Of a stretch of 64,000 bases of DNA, positions 22,425 to 34,426 are shown piece after piece. Under the pieces are notes generated by a model that was not told the origin of the DNA, made no database searches, and saw only the letters and a list, made by a program, of their open reading frames with translations. The position numbers were made by a program, and so were the translations under genes. How positions within the stretch are numbered: position 1 is the first letter of the stretch; each line of letters begins with the position of its first letter. The stretch is from Aphrocallistes beatrix (lineage: Eukaryota > Porifera > Hexactinellida > Sceptrulophora > Aphrocallistidae), in the NCBI GenBank assembly GCA_963281255.1, contig OY725493.1, forward strand, positions 3,441,857 to 3,505,856, in the 5' to 3' direction.

Positions 22425-23725
22425 TAAAAAACAAGGCGGCTATCAAGCCCGGTTGTTAATAAGTAAGTTTAAAATTACTTCAATCCCTTAGATTGGTAGC
22501 TAGATATCATCTACCTTTATTTATTTAATTCTATTATCTCTCAAGGCCTCGCAAGAAGGAAAAAAGTCATTTCTAAAAACTTGAGAAAATTAGTTTAGAT
22601 CATACCTTCATTAGCATGCTGAGTGTTATAATTATAAATTTTATATTAATATTTCTTCTTAGCAAAAGAAAAAAAAGATTCCATCGAATGTTTAACATAT
22701 GTAAATTGAAATAAAATGCGAGTTGTTGATAGGAAAGGCCTACCTACACTTTAGACATTTTAATTAGTCGATTATCAATTATTAATCTCTCTTTTAGATT
22801 CTTACATATATTAGATTAAAACATGGTCAGTTATCTTTCATTAATTTGGGGATAACCGGGAAACTAAAGAATGCTCAAGGGAAAAAAATTAAATTAGTAG
22901 AATAAACGATATATTGGTCAATTTGTCTCAAACTATTTTCAAGGTTAAATATCTCTGACAGTAATTAATCACTCAAATTTTTTCTAAAATTACTTTGCTA
23001 ATAACAATATCAGAATGGCAAATAAATCTCTTAATCATGGTTGTCGAAGTAACTATGATGGCAAGCATTATAATTCGGAAATACGACAAAACAAGGATAG
23101 AGCACAAGAACGGCCTTCATAGAGTCGAGTCGGTATTTCTGATCCTAAATACGTATATGTAAGTGCAAAAGACTTTCGTCCGAATGATAGATAATTTACC
23201 CCTGATGGTGAGTGATAGGCCACAACCTGATAGATCGAACAGTCAAAAACTATTGAATCTTTCCTGATAAAACCTGTCCTTGCATTTACACAATTAACCC
23301 AACTAACCTTAGTTTACATCCAACTTCTACCAAAGCTAAACATTTGAAACAAGAACATAAAGACTTACCACCTCTTAAAACTGCCTTGAATAATAGTATC
23401 GGATGGCAGAAATATAGAAAACAGAACAAATTTTATGTCAAATATTTAATAAAATTAATTCACAAAAGATTCACCAAGAATTTTCAACTACGTAGATGAT
23501 TTGGTACCCAAGTTCATAGGAAATGCAGAAAATGCAATTTCTATCACGAGTTTTATCAAAATAGATACATCGCTAACTGTCAAAGGAATCGATTTAGTGA
23601 TTCAGGCTGATAACCGAAATAGAGAGTTCTAAATGAAACTTTTCGAAATACGATATCGTTCGTTGTATTGGCAATAGTTGAAAACGAAAAAAAGAAAACC
23701 GAAGTTGTAAATTAAAATCTCACAA
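22425..23725. other. no gene recognised
   Basis: AT-rich sequence with no frame above 60 codons and no repeat matched elsewhere in the window. Confidence 0.45.
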
Positions 23726-24700
23726 GTGAGCATCGCTTGAATGCGCTGAGTTGAGGCTGACGGACATATTGTGTCCGCCAGAGGTACCCTTCGAAATCTA
23801 GGCTCACATTGTTTAATTATAAGGTAGATAACAACTCTAAATACGCCTGTATTACTGTTTTAATCGATATCACTCTAAAGTTCACAAAATATGTCAATTT
23901 TTCATTTTTGATGCGTAATGATGACGTCAAAACATAATGATGAATCCAAATTTTTTATGAGAGTTATATCTTATTTGTGATACATTAATATACACATTCT
24001 ATTATAATTTAAACATTCTCACCTAAAATAAAAATTAAATTTCAAATTACAAAAAAAAGGTGACAATGATGTCATAATCCCATGATGTCGATATTTAAGC
24101 CTGAGGTCAGAACTTAGTGTTCTTTGGTTAAAAGACTCCAAATCCCAAAAATCATGCATGATGTGCCTGGTTTCATCGGGTATCGGTCACTTCGTACCCA
24201 ACACTCTTTCGTACCCAATACACCCAATACACTTTCGTACCCAATACACTTTCGTACCCAATACACTTTCGTACCCAATACTCTTTCGTACTCAATACAC
24301 TTTCAGATTTGTGTTTTTATAAACACGAAATTGTGTTTTTATAAAAACGAAATTGTGTTTTTATAAATACGAAATTGTGTTTTCATAAATACGAAATTGT
24401 GTTTTTATAAATACGAAATTGTGTTTTTATAAATACGAAACTGTGTTTTTATAAATACGAAACTGTGTTTTTATAAATACGAAATTGTGTTAGGTACGAA
24501 ATTGTAATGAGTACGAAATTGTATTAGGTACGAAATTGTGTTAGGTACGAAATTGTAATGAGTACGAAATTGTATTAGGTACGAAATTGTGTTAGGTACG
24601 AAATTGCAATTAAGTACGAAATGGAAAGAGTACGAAATGGTTTAGGTGCGAAATGACTTGTATTCGTTTCATCAATCAATTCGTTACAAATTTATATATA
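23726..24700 (+). repeat. dispersed repeat R1, copy F, split by an insertion
   Basis: R1 head and body from 23726 to 24177. It resumes at 24666 with the TTTCATCAATCAATTCG word and a TA-rich tail to 24700. The 24178-24665 element interrupts it and a mariner element begins immediately in the TA tail. Confidence 0.75.
24178..24665. mobile_element. iterated-motif element with 8-bp target duplication
   Basis: 488 bp inserted in R1 copy F. The 8-bp GTTTCATC occurs at 24170-24177 and again at 24666-24673, and the R1 sequence is continuous across it. The left arm has about six units of 17 bp (TTTCGTACCCAATACAC). The centre has about eight 22-bp units (TTTTTATAAATACGAAATTG). The right arm has units of TTAGGTACGAAATTGTG, the inverse of the left. 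An 8-bp duplication fits hAT-type transposition. The 80-codon frame at 24124 is a repeat artefact. Confidence 0.8.
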
Positions 24701-25700
24701 CGAGGGTCACTAGCAAAGTTCTGTGACTCGACTTGAATAATCGTTTGAATCTAAACGAAATTGATTGAAATATATAATGTTGGATTATAATAGTTCAAAA
24801 TAACCACCATTGTAAGAAATACACTTATGCATTCTTTCAAACCACTTTTCAAAGTAGGAGGCCCAATCTTCCGATTTTAGGCCCTCTAAACACCCCCTCC
24901 CCTGTATGCCGCCACAGCACTCTCTGGACTATCGAAAGTAACTCCACGTATCTCATTTTTCATTCTCGGGAAGAGGAAAAAGTCGCACGGCGCAAGATCA
25001 GGAGAATACGGAGGGTGTGTGAGGAGTTGTATATCATTTTCTGCAAGTGTGTCGAGTGTTCTTGCAGCAGTGTGTACGCTTGCATTATCATGATGCCATA
25101 GGATTGGTCTTCGGACATGTTTTTTTAACTTGCAGTGCCATTCCTGAGAAACCTGACAGTTTTCCTTTCAACTAATGGAATTGTGGTCACATTTATGCTC
25201 CCCGGGAAATCTCCAGACCGATGACTGCTTTTACTCTCAGGATCATATTGGTAGATCCATGTTTCCTCCCCAGTAACAACATGATCCAGTATTTTCGATT
25301 TTCCATTGTCAAATTTCTGGATCATGAACTTGCACCATGAGACACGCCGGTCTTTTTGGTCCTCAGTCAAGCGATGTGGGATCCACCTAGCACACACTTT
25401 AGATACTTTCAAGTGCTGATGAAGTATTTCGTTTAGAGTAGGTGGGGAGAGTGATTAATATCTTCCAGAATAAGTTCGTAAGTGATTCTCCGATCCTCCT
25501 TTTCAGTTTTTTGACATCACATACGTTGGATTCATTAACCGCTGTTGGAGGACGGCTGCTCCTTCTATCGTCGCCTATACTGGTTCTTCCCCACTTAAAT
25601 TCATTAAACCAGCGATAAAATGTTGCTTTATCAGGTGATAAATCACCATTGCGAATGGAGAGGGAAAGTAGGCGTTTTAGTAAGGAATCAGTGTCAGAAG
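24701..25700 (-). pseudogene. mariner-like transposase (decayed)
   Basis: Minus-strand DD34D-type mariner transposase relic. The HTH part reads YRWFNEFKWGRTSIGDD. The linker is KVSKVCARWIPHRLTEDQK. Catalytic blocks are VVTGEETWIY, WHHDNASVHTA and YSPDLAPCDFFLFP. The C-terminus WASYFEKWFERMHKCI ends at 24785. Several frame changes are present, and the first catalytic aspartate (normally TGDETW) is glutamate here. An end-like CGAGGGTCACT follows TA at 24701. Non-functional. Confidence 0.85.
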
Positions 25701-25859
25701 AAAGTGAAAGGACGCCTTTTGAGTTCGGAATAATGTCAAAGGGACAGTGAATGTGGGCATTTTGGCGTGCCTGTGGGGGGTCGAGTGACCTTTTGCAAAA
25801 ATACAGTAGTAAGCTGATCTAGACATTATTTCGGACTTAAATATCTGCTGTAATCGTAA

Positions 25860-26290
25860 TAGATCATTGCTCGAAAATCTCTTCTTTCAAGTTGCATTTC
25901 TTGTCACTGAATACGACCTTCTCCCATTATGTGGCCTTGTTATCTTTTCCACAAGACACGCGTCTGTCCAATACCTCTGTGTGAGGAACGGAATCACCTT
26001 CACAACCTTTTCGGTACATCCCTGCCTCTTGAGATGGTGTCTCACAGTTTCTCGGGAGTATGTATTCGACCGGGTGATGTTCAATTTACTCGATAACTAT
26101 CGTTCTGGTTGGTAATTCTGCCTTTTCAAGAACCTCTCTTTCTGTTAATTGAAACTTCGGCTTTCAGTTTAGAAATGGTTCGACCGTGCTCTATGGGATG
26201 CCTGTACCACGAGATACATCTATCACATTCGTAATATCGGACTGGTATAAGGTACTAACTAATCTTGTCACGGTGGATTTGTTCAGTCAT
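25860..26290 (-). pseudogene. Tc1-like transposase fragment (DNA-binding part)
   Basis: The minus-strand frame 25887-26084 contains SRETVRHHLKRQGCTEKVVK, the second helix-turn-helix pattern of Tc1-like transposases, followed by degraded sequence. The upstream part (to about 26290) has TEREV and a short basic segment but also stops. No DDE residues here. Confidence 0.55.
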
Positions 26291-26653
26291 TTGGAGTTAA
26301 TTCAAAATGAAAATCAAATGTTATATAAATATTTGTGACGGAAAACAATCTTAAATCACTTATAATATATTATAGAAAATGGGAAGTTAGGCTTATACAT
26401 AATAGGAAAGAACATTAAGTTACTAAATAGTATTAAAATGCTGCATTTATAGAAACTAATATATACGAATAATAGATTGGAAGTGATGGTTGTGATATAA
26501 CATGCGAAATAACAAAAATAGCAATATTCCCAATTTCAGCGTGTCACACTGTATAGTAGTATATACTTAGTATATACATATACAGTCTGTCACACTATTA
26601 TTTGCACTCAACAAGTAAAGCTTAACTACAAGAAAATGAGAGAACCTATAGAT
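26291..26653. other. no gene recognised
   Basis: AT-rich. GTGTCACACTGTATAG and CAGTCTGTCACACTA near 26538-26598 may be the end of a Tc1-type element, without a visible partner. Confidence 0.3.
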
Positions 26654-26890
26654 TTAATCATACTGTGTTGACACCTTCAGTGTAACTATGCATTGGAGGC
26701 AAAATTTATTCAACGGTGTAGCCCCACGAGTGTAGATTCCACCCCAAAAGTAGAGTTTAGGTGCATGCTTTCCAGCTACTCGTCCAGATTCTTTAAAGGG
26801 TTTATTGAACATCTTTACATTCGCAATACCAGATGATATAACATTTGATGATTTAGAACCATATATTAGTTTACATATTGATACTTTCAA
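26654..26890 (-). pseudogene. Tc1-like transposase, DDE-domain fragment
   Basis: The minus-strand 78-codon frame contains KLYFWGGIYTRGATPL, corresponding to the KVMVWGGIS-RG-T block between the first and second catalytic residues of Tc1-like transposases. Neither catalytic residue is included. Confidence 0.6.
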
Positions 26891-26989
26891 ACCACTCCCA
26901 GACCTGATTCATTTAACTTACACCAATATTTCTTCTTTTTGAGCAAAATTGGGGAAATTAATGTCAAAATTTTATGAGCAAAGAAGATT

Positions 26990-28499
26990 GATTAACCCAC
27001 TCCTGTAAGACATAGCTTCTATCTATGTAGTTGTACCGCCTGGAATGCATGGTGAGTCTCTTACAAAATCTGTGGTGAAATCTTGTTTTGACTTTGAATT
27101 CTATGATGAAAATTCAATGTATGCAATCTACAATTATTCTACACTAGTCAATATCAAAGGAAGAGCTATTAAAGAGCATAAGTTGTATCTCATGCATTCA
27201 TAATATTATACGTATTAAACAAAACATAAACAAGTGTCTTCGTATATTGTAACATGAAAACCTCTAAGACAAAATATAAACACTGGATATGAAAAGTACA
27301 ATAAATTAAACGACGATGAAATTTCTGCGTCATTTGGTGTTACGAAGATAATTGGTGTGTCATTAGTGGTTATGGTAAGTCGGCGTCCTCCCGTGTATAA
27401 AAATTGCTGCTGAGTAGTTGCATTAACAATACCAAATCAACTGGACAAATCCCGCAAAGCAAATTGGACCAGAGAAGAAGAGCGCAGTCTTATTAATGAA
27501 ATTGAATCAGTAGGTGAGATTTTGAGAGGCTCAGGAAATTCTGCTGACAAAAACAGGAAGACAGAAAGACTGGAGGGGGTACAAACAGTGCTGGACAAGT
27601 AGAAGACGAGGACATGCAATTCTTTCAGCAGATAGAAGTATTTCTGACTCTGCAGATCGATCGGGTAACAGAGATGTTTCAAAACACCCTTGCTTTTAGC
27701 GGAATTACAGGTGCTGTTGATCTTTTTCAAAGCACCAGCTGAGAACAATGAAATTCCAATAGCATCAACAGTATCAGCTGCAGGTCCCATTGAATTTGAA
27801 TGTACTCCAATTTTAGAGTCTCCAGAAGTTGAAATCCCGACAATATACTCGTAAGCCATCAAAGAAAAGTCTGAAGAGAATGCGAACTGTTGATGAGCAA
27901 GATGATTCGGTCGAACTCTTGAAGGCTGCAGACTTAATTCCATTACAGCAGGTTGATAGAAGAGCAAAGGGACTATTATAGATTGAAACGTCAGAGACTG
28001 CTGGAAAAATCATTGTAAATAGGAAAATAGGATCAAAGTGATTATTATCAGTCATGTGAATCAATATATAAAGCCTGTCTCTATAATTGTGCATATTAGA
28101 ATGAGTGTAAGATTATATGATCAAAGAATGAATGTTTGTTTATTCATACAAATCCAAGAAGAATTTGCCACGAATATAGCATGTGATACATGTTTCGATG
28201 TTACACACAATAAGATAAATGTTTTAAATATTTAAATTTTATTTGAAGTCTAATATCAATCAAGGTAGATTAAATGTTCGATAGAAGTAAGTTTGAATAA
28301 CATTTATGGAGTAATTAGTGAAAATCGAATCAATTCCAATACTTAAGACACCTCCATAGGTTCCTTAAAGTTCGGTCTTAAGTTTGGTCCTAAGATCGAA
28401 CTTAAATCTTAGTGAATACTAATCTTAGTGAATACGACTTAAGATCGAACTTAAGACTTAAGCACTAAGATCGATCTTAAGTTCTTAGTGAATACGGCC
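26990..28499 (+). mobile_element. PIF/Harbinger-like element, copy 2 (inverted relative to copy 1)
   Basis: Plus-strand counterpart of 10958-12540. The probable transposase C-terminus (AIKEHKLYLMHS) ends near 27200. The Myb-like frame starts LDKSRKANWTREEERSLINE near 27446 and is broken downstream. The C-terminal block RMRTVDEQDDSVELLKAADL lies at about 27870-27935. The 3' end (28380-28499) iterates AACTTAAGATCGAACTT and CTTAGTGAATAC and stops at GAATACGGCCG, directly against a MULE fragment. The left border is not resolved. Confidence 0.65.
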
Positions 28500-29262
28500 G
28501 CTGGTTTATTTGTCATATTACCCAATAAATTTGAAGAAATCAAACAGAAAATGTGGGGAGATTGCAAAATACTGTATCCTAACGCATGTACTACCTACTT
28601 CATTGTCGACTTTGAGAAAGCAGGGATAAATGCATTTAAAGAATATTTCCCTGAAACTCAAGTAAGGGGTGTTTCTTAAATCTTACACAAGAAGTTTGAC
28701 GAAAAGTTCAAGAATTTGGGCTTAAGAAAATATACCAAGATGATACAAAGTTTGCCTTGCAAATAAGAATGATACTTGCATTAGCATTCGCAACACCAAC
28801 ATATATAGCGGCGCTTTTCAATGAAATTTTTAAGGATTTGTCTCCAGATCTTTATGATTTAGCACTCTATTTCGAATCTACTTATATAGGCAGACACTTA
28901 GCTAATTAGCACTTCAATAGTATTCCCAAACACATTCCCTTTAAAAATGTGGAGTAATCAGCTTAAAGTATCAGGGACTTCCAAGAACCACGAATGCTGT
29001 CGAGACATGGCATAGGTCCTTTTCTACCTACCTACATGTCTTGCCATAATCCTTCAATTTGGAAATTCTTGAATGTTCTATAAAAGAACACGGGTTAATC
29101 GAGGTAAAAAAGGCGTTTTGCATGAGTGGCAGTGATCCCCCGAAAAGAAAGAACAATGCCAACCATGAAAGAGCATTAGAAACTCGAATTGATGGATCCC
29201 TTACTCGCCCTAATATGGACTTTCTACGAGGGTTTGCATATCAGTCCTATTTTAATTCTTAG
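28500..29262 (+). pseudogene. MULE (Mutator-like) transposase fragment
   Basis: The plus frame 28500-28678 reads GLFVILPNKFEEIKQKMW, then TYFIVDFEKAGINAFKEYFP. These are blocks of the MULE DDE domain that occur in many invertebrate FLYWCH-associated transposases (FVDFE-A carries a catalytic acid). It continues in other frames with FALQIRMILALAFATPTY, DLYDLALYFESTYIGR, PLKMWSNQLKVS and finally SGSDPPKRKNNANHERALET (29059-29262). Multiple frameshifts; the N-terminus is cut off by Harbinger copy 2. Confidence 0.7.
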
Positions 29263-30769
29263 TGCGCATAACCTTTGATTGTGTAAGTACGTACTACTTC
29301 ACATGGCTTTACTTGACTAAATTATTTTACATGTATATTATTATACGTAGATAGCAGTTTTGCTACGTTATTTGATTGTCAAATTTGAGAAGGTTGAGAA
29401 ATTTTGCTTAGCTGTTAACATTAGATACTGGGTAATACATACGAGCTCGAAAAGGCTAATGTACAGATATGACTAATACAAACAAGTCATAACTTTCAGT
29501 GCACCTGGAGTAACGATCATATATTGAAGGCGAAACATGTATTAAGCTTACAAAAAGTTGTTTACAACAAAAATACTATACAATGCGTGTAAGTTAACTG
29601 GAATTCTCAGTGCGAGGAGGTAGCTGCCACATTTACTGTTGTTCTAACGTAGCATACCAAAAAAGCAAGTAGGCAAATACCTCATCTGCCTCTATGCTAA
29701 TTACGTCCTAGCAATTTCTCTGAAATGCAGTCAAAAACGAGCGAATTTATCGCCCAAATCGGCAGAGCCAAAGTTCTGCCGGTAGACCTTTTAATTGGCT
29801 ATGCCCTATTGTGTTACAGTTTGATACATCTAACCTGAATAATTCGAATGTGTAGAATATGATTTGAAATATAAATTACAATATCTGTAACAGTTTGATT
29901 AAATTTCACTCATGAATAAATAAACCCACTTTAAACTAATTATGATTGAAATTAGTAAGGATTTCATATTCTTTTGCCCGATTAGAGTACGTAGATAAAA
30001 ATTCCGGAATTTGGATTTCCATGGGTGAGTAACTTATAATAGTCATTGTGATATTGGAACACCGCCCACATCATAATGGTATCTCCCTATAGGGGCTGAA
30101 CTAAAAGTCAGGGATTTAAATTATTTAGATTCCGATTAATTGATGGTGGTTCACTGTGTTTATAGAGTTATACAAATATTAAATTATTTCCGATGCACAA
30201 ATTACTTAACTAAAATTCTTCAAATACCTCTCAATAAAGTAGTTATTATCTGTATATTAATTAGCCTACCTACTTAGCTACCTATCTACCTACGTAATAA
30301 CTATCCAAATAAATCTAACTAAAATTCTCAGAAGTGACTGCATTCCCCAATGAATACTGGTAAATTCGTTTGGTTAGATAATGGTTTATTTTGTCCGATG
30401 TGAATTTGAGGTTTTGTAACTCGACGACCGCATAGTCACGTACATCAAGATGTAAATTGAAGAGCAAATGGAATGCGAATTCCCATTACAAGTAATTACC
30501 ACACAAATCTATTCTACAATGACCAAAAGCGCAGTGTACTTGGAATATACAAACTGGAAATATAATTATTGTAAATTGATTATTAGCTCAATTTCTAAAA
30601 GGACCTTCTCGCCGAATTCTAATTACTCTGGCGATGCTTATAATTGAAACTGAAGAAGTAGAATTGTGGAGAAACACTTGTTAATTCAGCGATACATCTG
30701 GTTAAAATATCTCAAGACAATAATATGTGTTACTGCCAACTGTATAGGTCGAATAAGGTAAATATTTAA
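29263..30769. other. no gene; one arm of repeat R9
   Basis: About 29820-29995 matches one arm of the inverted-repeat element at 57795-58310 (ATCTGTAACAGTTTGATTA, AGTAAGGATTTCA). The rest is AT-rich without frames over 60 codons. Confidence 0.45.
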
Positions 30770-32698
30770 GGATACCGCCCGTGAAAAATCCATAGGTTTG
30801 GCTTACAGCATATATCAAGAATAGAGATATATAAGATGTTAAGCGTGGGCAGGTAGTGCAATTAAAAAATATTGAGACATGCCAAACAGTTTTTGGTTCA
30901 CATTTCTAGTTTTTGAATTACAGCGTCTCAAAGTCGGTTTTTTCCGTTTTTCCCTAGCACATCTTAATGGTAAGCCCTCCTGCACTCTGTGATTTTTTTA
31001 AAGCACATGTTTGGATCAAATGCTTCGAAAATTTATTCATAGATAGTCTATCATATTTGCCACTTCATAGGACCAAAAGAAAGTTAAAATTGTAAAAATT
31101 GTAAATTTTATCGGTGTCCGAATAAAAAGGGCCAAAAACGGCGATAAAAGTCCGATTTTCTTTGCAAATCAGCAATAAAATCACAAATTTATAAAATATC
31201 AAAAATTGAGTGGTCCTACGCTCATCGCCTAATGATATGGAACAACTCCTGAAATTTTCAAACCTCTATCTCAAAGCAATTTTGAGTTAAAATTTTTGAA
31301 AGACGGTCAATTTTGGAATTTTAAAGTCCGGAGATATAGGGATTTGAAGTTTTGATTGTAAGAACGATGTAAAATGAGCTATTAACGAAAAATAAAAGCA
31401 TCCATGGACATTTAATCGCGTGTATACTAATTAATTAGATGTATTCCAACAGATTTTGGTGAAAATAGCAAAATTATACTGAAAATTCACAAATTACCTT
31501 GAGGCCCCTAACCCCGAATATTTTGAACCAATTTAGGGAATGTAAATCATATTCCTAGCAGTACAATGTATAATTCATCGGTTTAGAATGAATAAAGAGC
31601 TACCAAACAGTATATTAGGAAGTTAGAGCGAGAGTCTACGACTTTTAGTTTTCAAGTTAGGATTTCGAAAAATGCTACGTCATCACGTGATAAAAATTTG
31701 AAACTTAGCATTCCATTCCATGTAGTACATTTATTATTTAAGAATCAGATATATACCGTCTTGAAAAATATATTAGGAATTGAGAGCTAAGAATTTTGGT
31801 GTATATTTCCCGAGATATGGAGGAATCTGTTTTTGGACCATAAATGGGGGGGCTTTGACTAAAATTTGGAGATCAATGATTTGAACTTCCAAAATAATCA
31901 TGTTGGGTGCTTCAAAGTTTCTGTATACATTGCTAGTGACTATTGCATTGTTTTTTGAGTATAATAGCTACTTTTGGGAACTTATTTCATGACAAGATTC
32001 ACCATTTTCTAATATATTCAAAGTTCTCCATAGAATTTGATTAGTCTAGAAATATTTGATTAGTCTAGAAATATTTACTTTTTGACAAAGAGATGTTTGA
32101 GGAACCTATATATTATCATATATATCCTTTCATTTAAGATTATTATAGATTATATATCTTCAATAGTTTTTAAGCATTGACATCGAGCACTTTGGGGGCC
32201 ATAGAGTGGTTTGATGTCCGAACTTTACCTACAATATACTATAACTTACGAACTAATGGTCCGATCTGAACAAACTTTTTTTTTAAATGTTCAGAATTTT
32301 TTTCTATACACAATAGCTAATATCACAACGGCCATTTCCCGAGCATTTTAGAAATGAAGTCCCTCATAAAGATATTTTTGATTGGATTTCAGGTGCCTCT
32401 TTTTCTAAATTCATCTGTTTTATAATATTTAAAGGGGCCAAAACCATTTTGAGGTTCGTATAATTGAAAAAATATCAGATAAGTTAGAAAATAATTGATG
32501 AATGCCCCGCAAAATCACGAATAACTTTCCGATTTTTAGTACGCCTGAGCTTTAGGTGCCCAGTTCTAGAATATCAAAATAAATACCGTCCAACAAGTAC
32601 GATTAGATGGTAGACTACTCAATAATCCGATGGAATTGACAATAAAAAATTCCACAATTTTTTTTAATGTTTTGCGATGTTTTTCGAGGGCGGTATCC
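30770..32698. mobile_element. R6 element, copy b: 1.93-kb TTAA-flanked non-coding transposon
   Basis: Flanked by TTAA at 30766-30769 and 32699-32702. Inverted ends are GGATACCGCCC and GGGCGGTATCC. No open frame over 60 codons in 1,929 bp. A TTAA duplication is typical of piggyBac and some Sola elements, so this is a non-autonomous member of such a group (inference). A truncated copy is at 17135-18935. Confidence 0.8.
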
Positions 32699-32702
32699 TT
32701 AA

Positions 32703-33690
32703 ACTCTCTTTAGAGTGACACTTGAGAGAATTCTTGTAAACTTGACATTAAATCAACATAGTGCATATATTTCCCCATCTGCAACTGAAAAGCGCCCCAG
32801 GGTATTTTTTGCGCAACTTACCCCTGCGCTTGTTTTTTTCGTGCTCAAAAACCTCAGGAGTACAACAAGTTAAAGCGCGCAGTATTAGTTTAAAAGAGGC
32901 GTAATTGGATGAGATAAACGATATATTATTTGAAAAGTTGCAATTAGTTATGTATTCATAGACTGCAACATTTACTATAAACTGCTGCTACACTCAAAAC
33001 ATCCATAATTCTATGAATATTTATCTAATTAGTATGCACGGGAACCACTATTCTTCAAAATGACATTTAATCGTAATCCATATGAAATAACGACTTCAGC
33101 CTATAAGAATTCCATTGTTTAAAGGAGTGTTATGATGTTAAATAACTAAGGTCACCAGTTTAGTTTAGGTAACAAGCTATGATTATTAGCAAATTAGCTC
33201 GTTACTTTTCAATTAATTAGATCGCTAATGATTTATACTAGATATTCGTATTGATTAGATACAAAGGTGTAGGATGTAAAAATACTATTGTTGGCTTGTT
33301 GCGTGGTATTCTGAGGCACCATGGTATTTTGAGGCACTAGTCAAATGAACATCATCCTGCGTGGTATTCTGCGAGGTTACACCAATCCTGTGATCATGAT
33401 GCGATCATTTACATATGAGATCTTGACCCACTGATAGCTTTTTCATTTTAGACTAAGTAACATTTCGTTCATGGTAACTTGCTATTTACTATAAAATTAC
33501 ATTCATATCATAAACTCTCATCTTAACTTTATCTATTTTTTCTAGATTTCACTTCAACTTCAATTTACGAATTTACTTCGAACTGACATTGACTCTATCA
33601 TGAACATGAAATAGTACCAGTAAATTCAGAGTTATCTCTTGACTAATGTCATTCCTCTGGGGATCAAGGATTCAAGTGATCGATCGATAT
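32703..33690. other. no gene recognised
   Basis: AT-rich. A GTGGTATTCTG-type word recurs three times at 33300-33375. No coding signal. Confidence 0.4.
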
Positions 33691-33694
33691 AAGA

Positions 33695-34086
33695 AAAAGA
33701 ATTTTGTCAGGAGGTGCAGAGAGTATTATCTCCGGAACAACAAACTTGTAAAGGTAAAGTAGAATAAAATACGACGGCATTTAAACTAGCTTTTACCTAA
33801 CCTTTGCTATTATTGGATCTTGGTCACCAATATTTCGCTTCGATGTTTTTCAATTTTATTGTCTGTGGTGGTGATTTATTTTACTAATCATCCAAATCCT
33901 ATGTATCCATTCCTTTTTACAGTCAATATTTTAGAGTGTGAGAGTCGTGAAATACCTAAGGTTCCATTTGAATCCGAAATCAATAATATCATCAGCTTCT
34001 ACCATGATACTACTCACACTGATATCAATGCCACCATTGATGGCATTCACGCCATCTCAAAACTAAAACATTCAGGGAGGTATTGA
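33695..34086 (+). pseudogene. retroelement integrase, zinc-binding region fragment
   Basis: The plus strand encodes YKKKNFVRRCREYYLRNNKL (about 33688-33750). After an AT-rich interruption comes VPFESEINNIISFYHDTTHT followed by INATIDGI (about 33960-34050). This resembles the region leading into and including the H-x3-H half of the HHCC domain of gypsy/KRBA2-like integrases. The catalytic core is absent. Confidence 0.5.
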
Positions 34087-34133
34087 ACACCACTCACTAC
34101 ACTATACTATATATGATCACCACTCTTCAACTA

Positions 34134-34426
34134 CAGTAGGACGTCAGTTATCCGAACGGGTTGGGACCGCGGGGGTTCGGATAACTGAAGTTGTTATGTG
34201 ATTATATATAAAAGTTGGTCAGTAGTACTAAGTAGTCATAATGATGAATATGGATAAAATACTTATTAGCTTATGTAGTAGGTATCATCAAATAGTATAT
34301 AAAATGATGGCAGTGTAATAATTTCAATTATCAACTCAGGATGCATCATTTATACATCTATTATATTTTAGTTTGGTCAACCAAAGGGTTCGGATAACTG
34401 AAGTTCGGATAACTGACGTTCTACTG
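34134..34426. mobile_element. pogo-like MITE, GGATAACTGA motif
   Basis: 293 bp flanked by TA. Ends are CAGTAGGACGTCAGTTATCC and, inverted, CAGTAGAACGTCAGTTATCC. TTCGGATAACTGA is iterated near both ends. Non-coding. Confidence 0.85.

Noticed and set aside
24311..24500. 22-bp direct repeats resembling a CRISPR array
   Set aside because: Units are directly adjacent without unique spacers and lie in the arms of a transposable element in a eukaryotic genome.
27437..27967. 176-codon minus-strand open frame
   Set aside because: It is antisense to the Myb-like gene of Harbinger copy 2. The plus strand gives the recognisable KANWTREEERSLI and VDEQDDSVELL blocks, so the long minus frame is a shadow.
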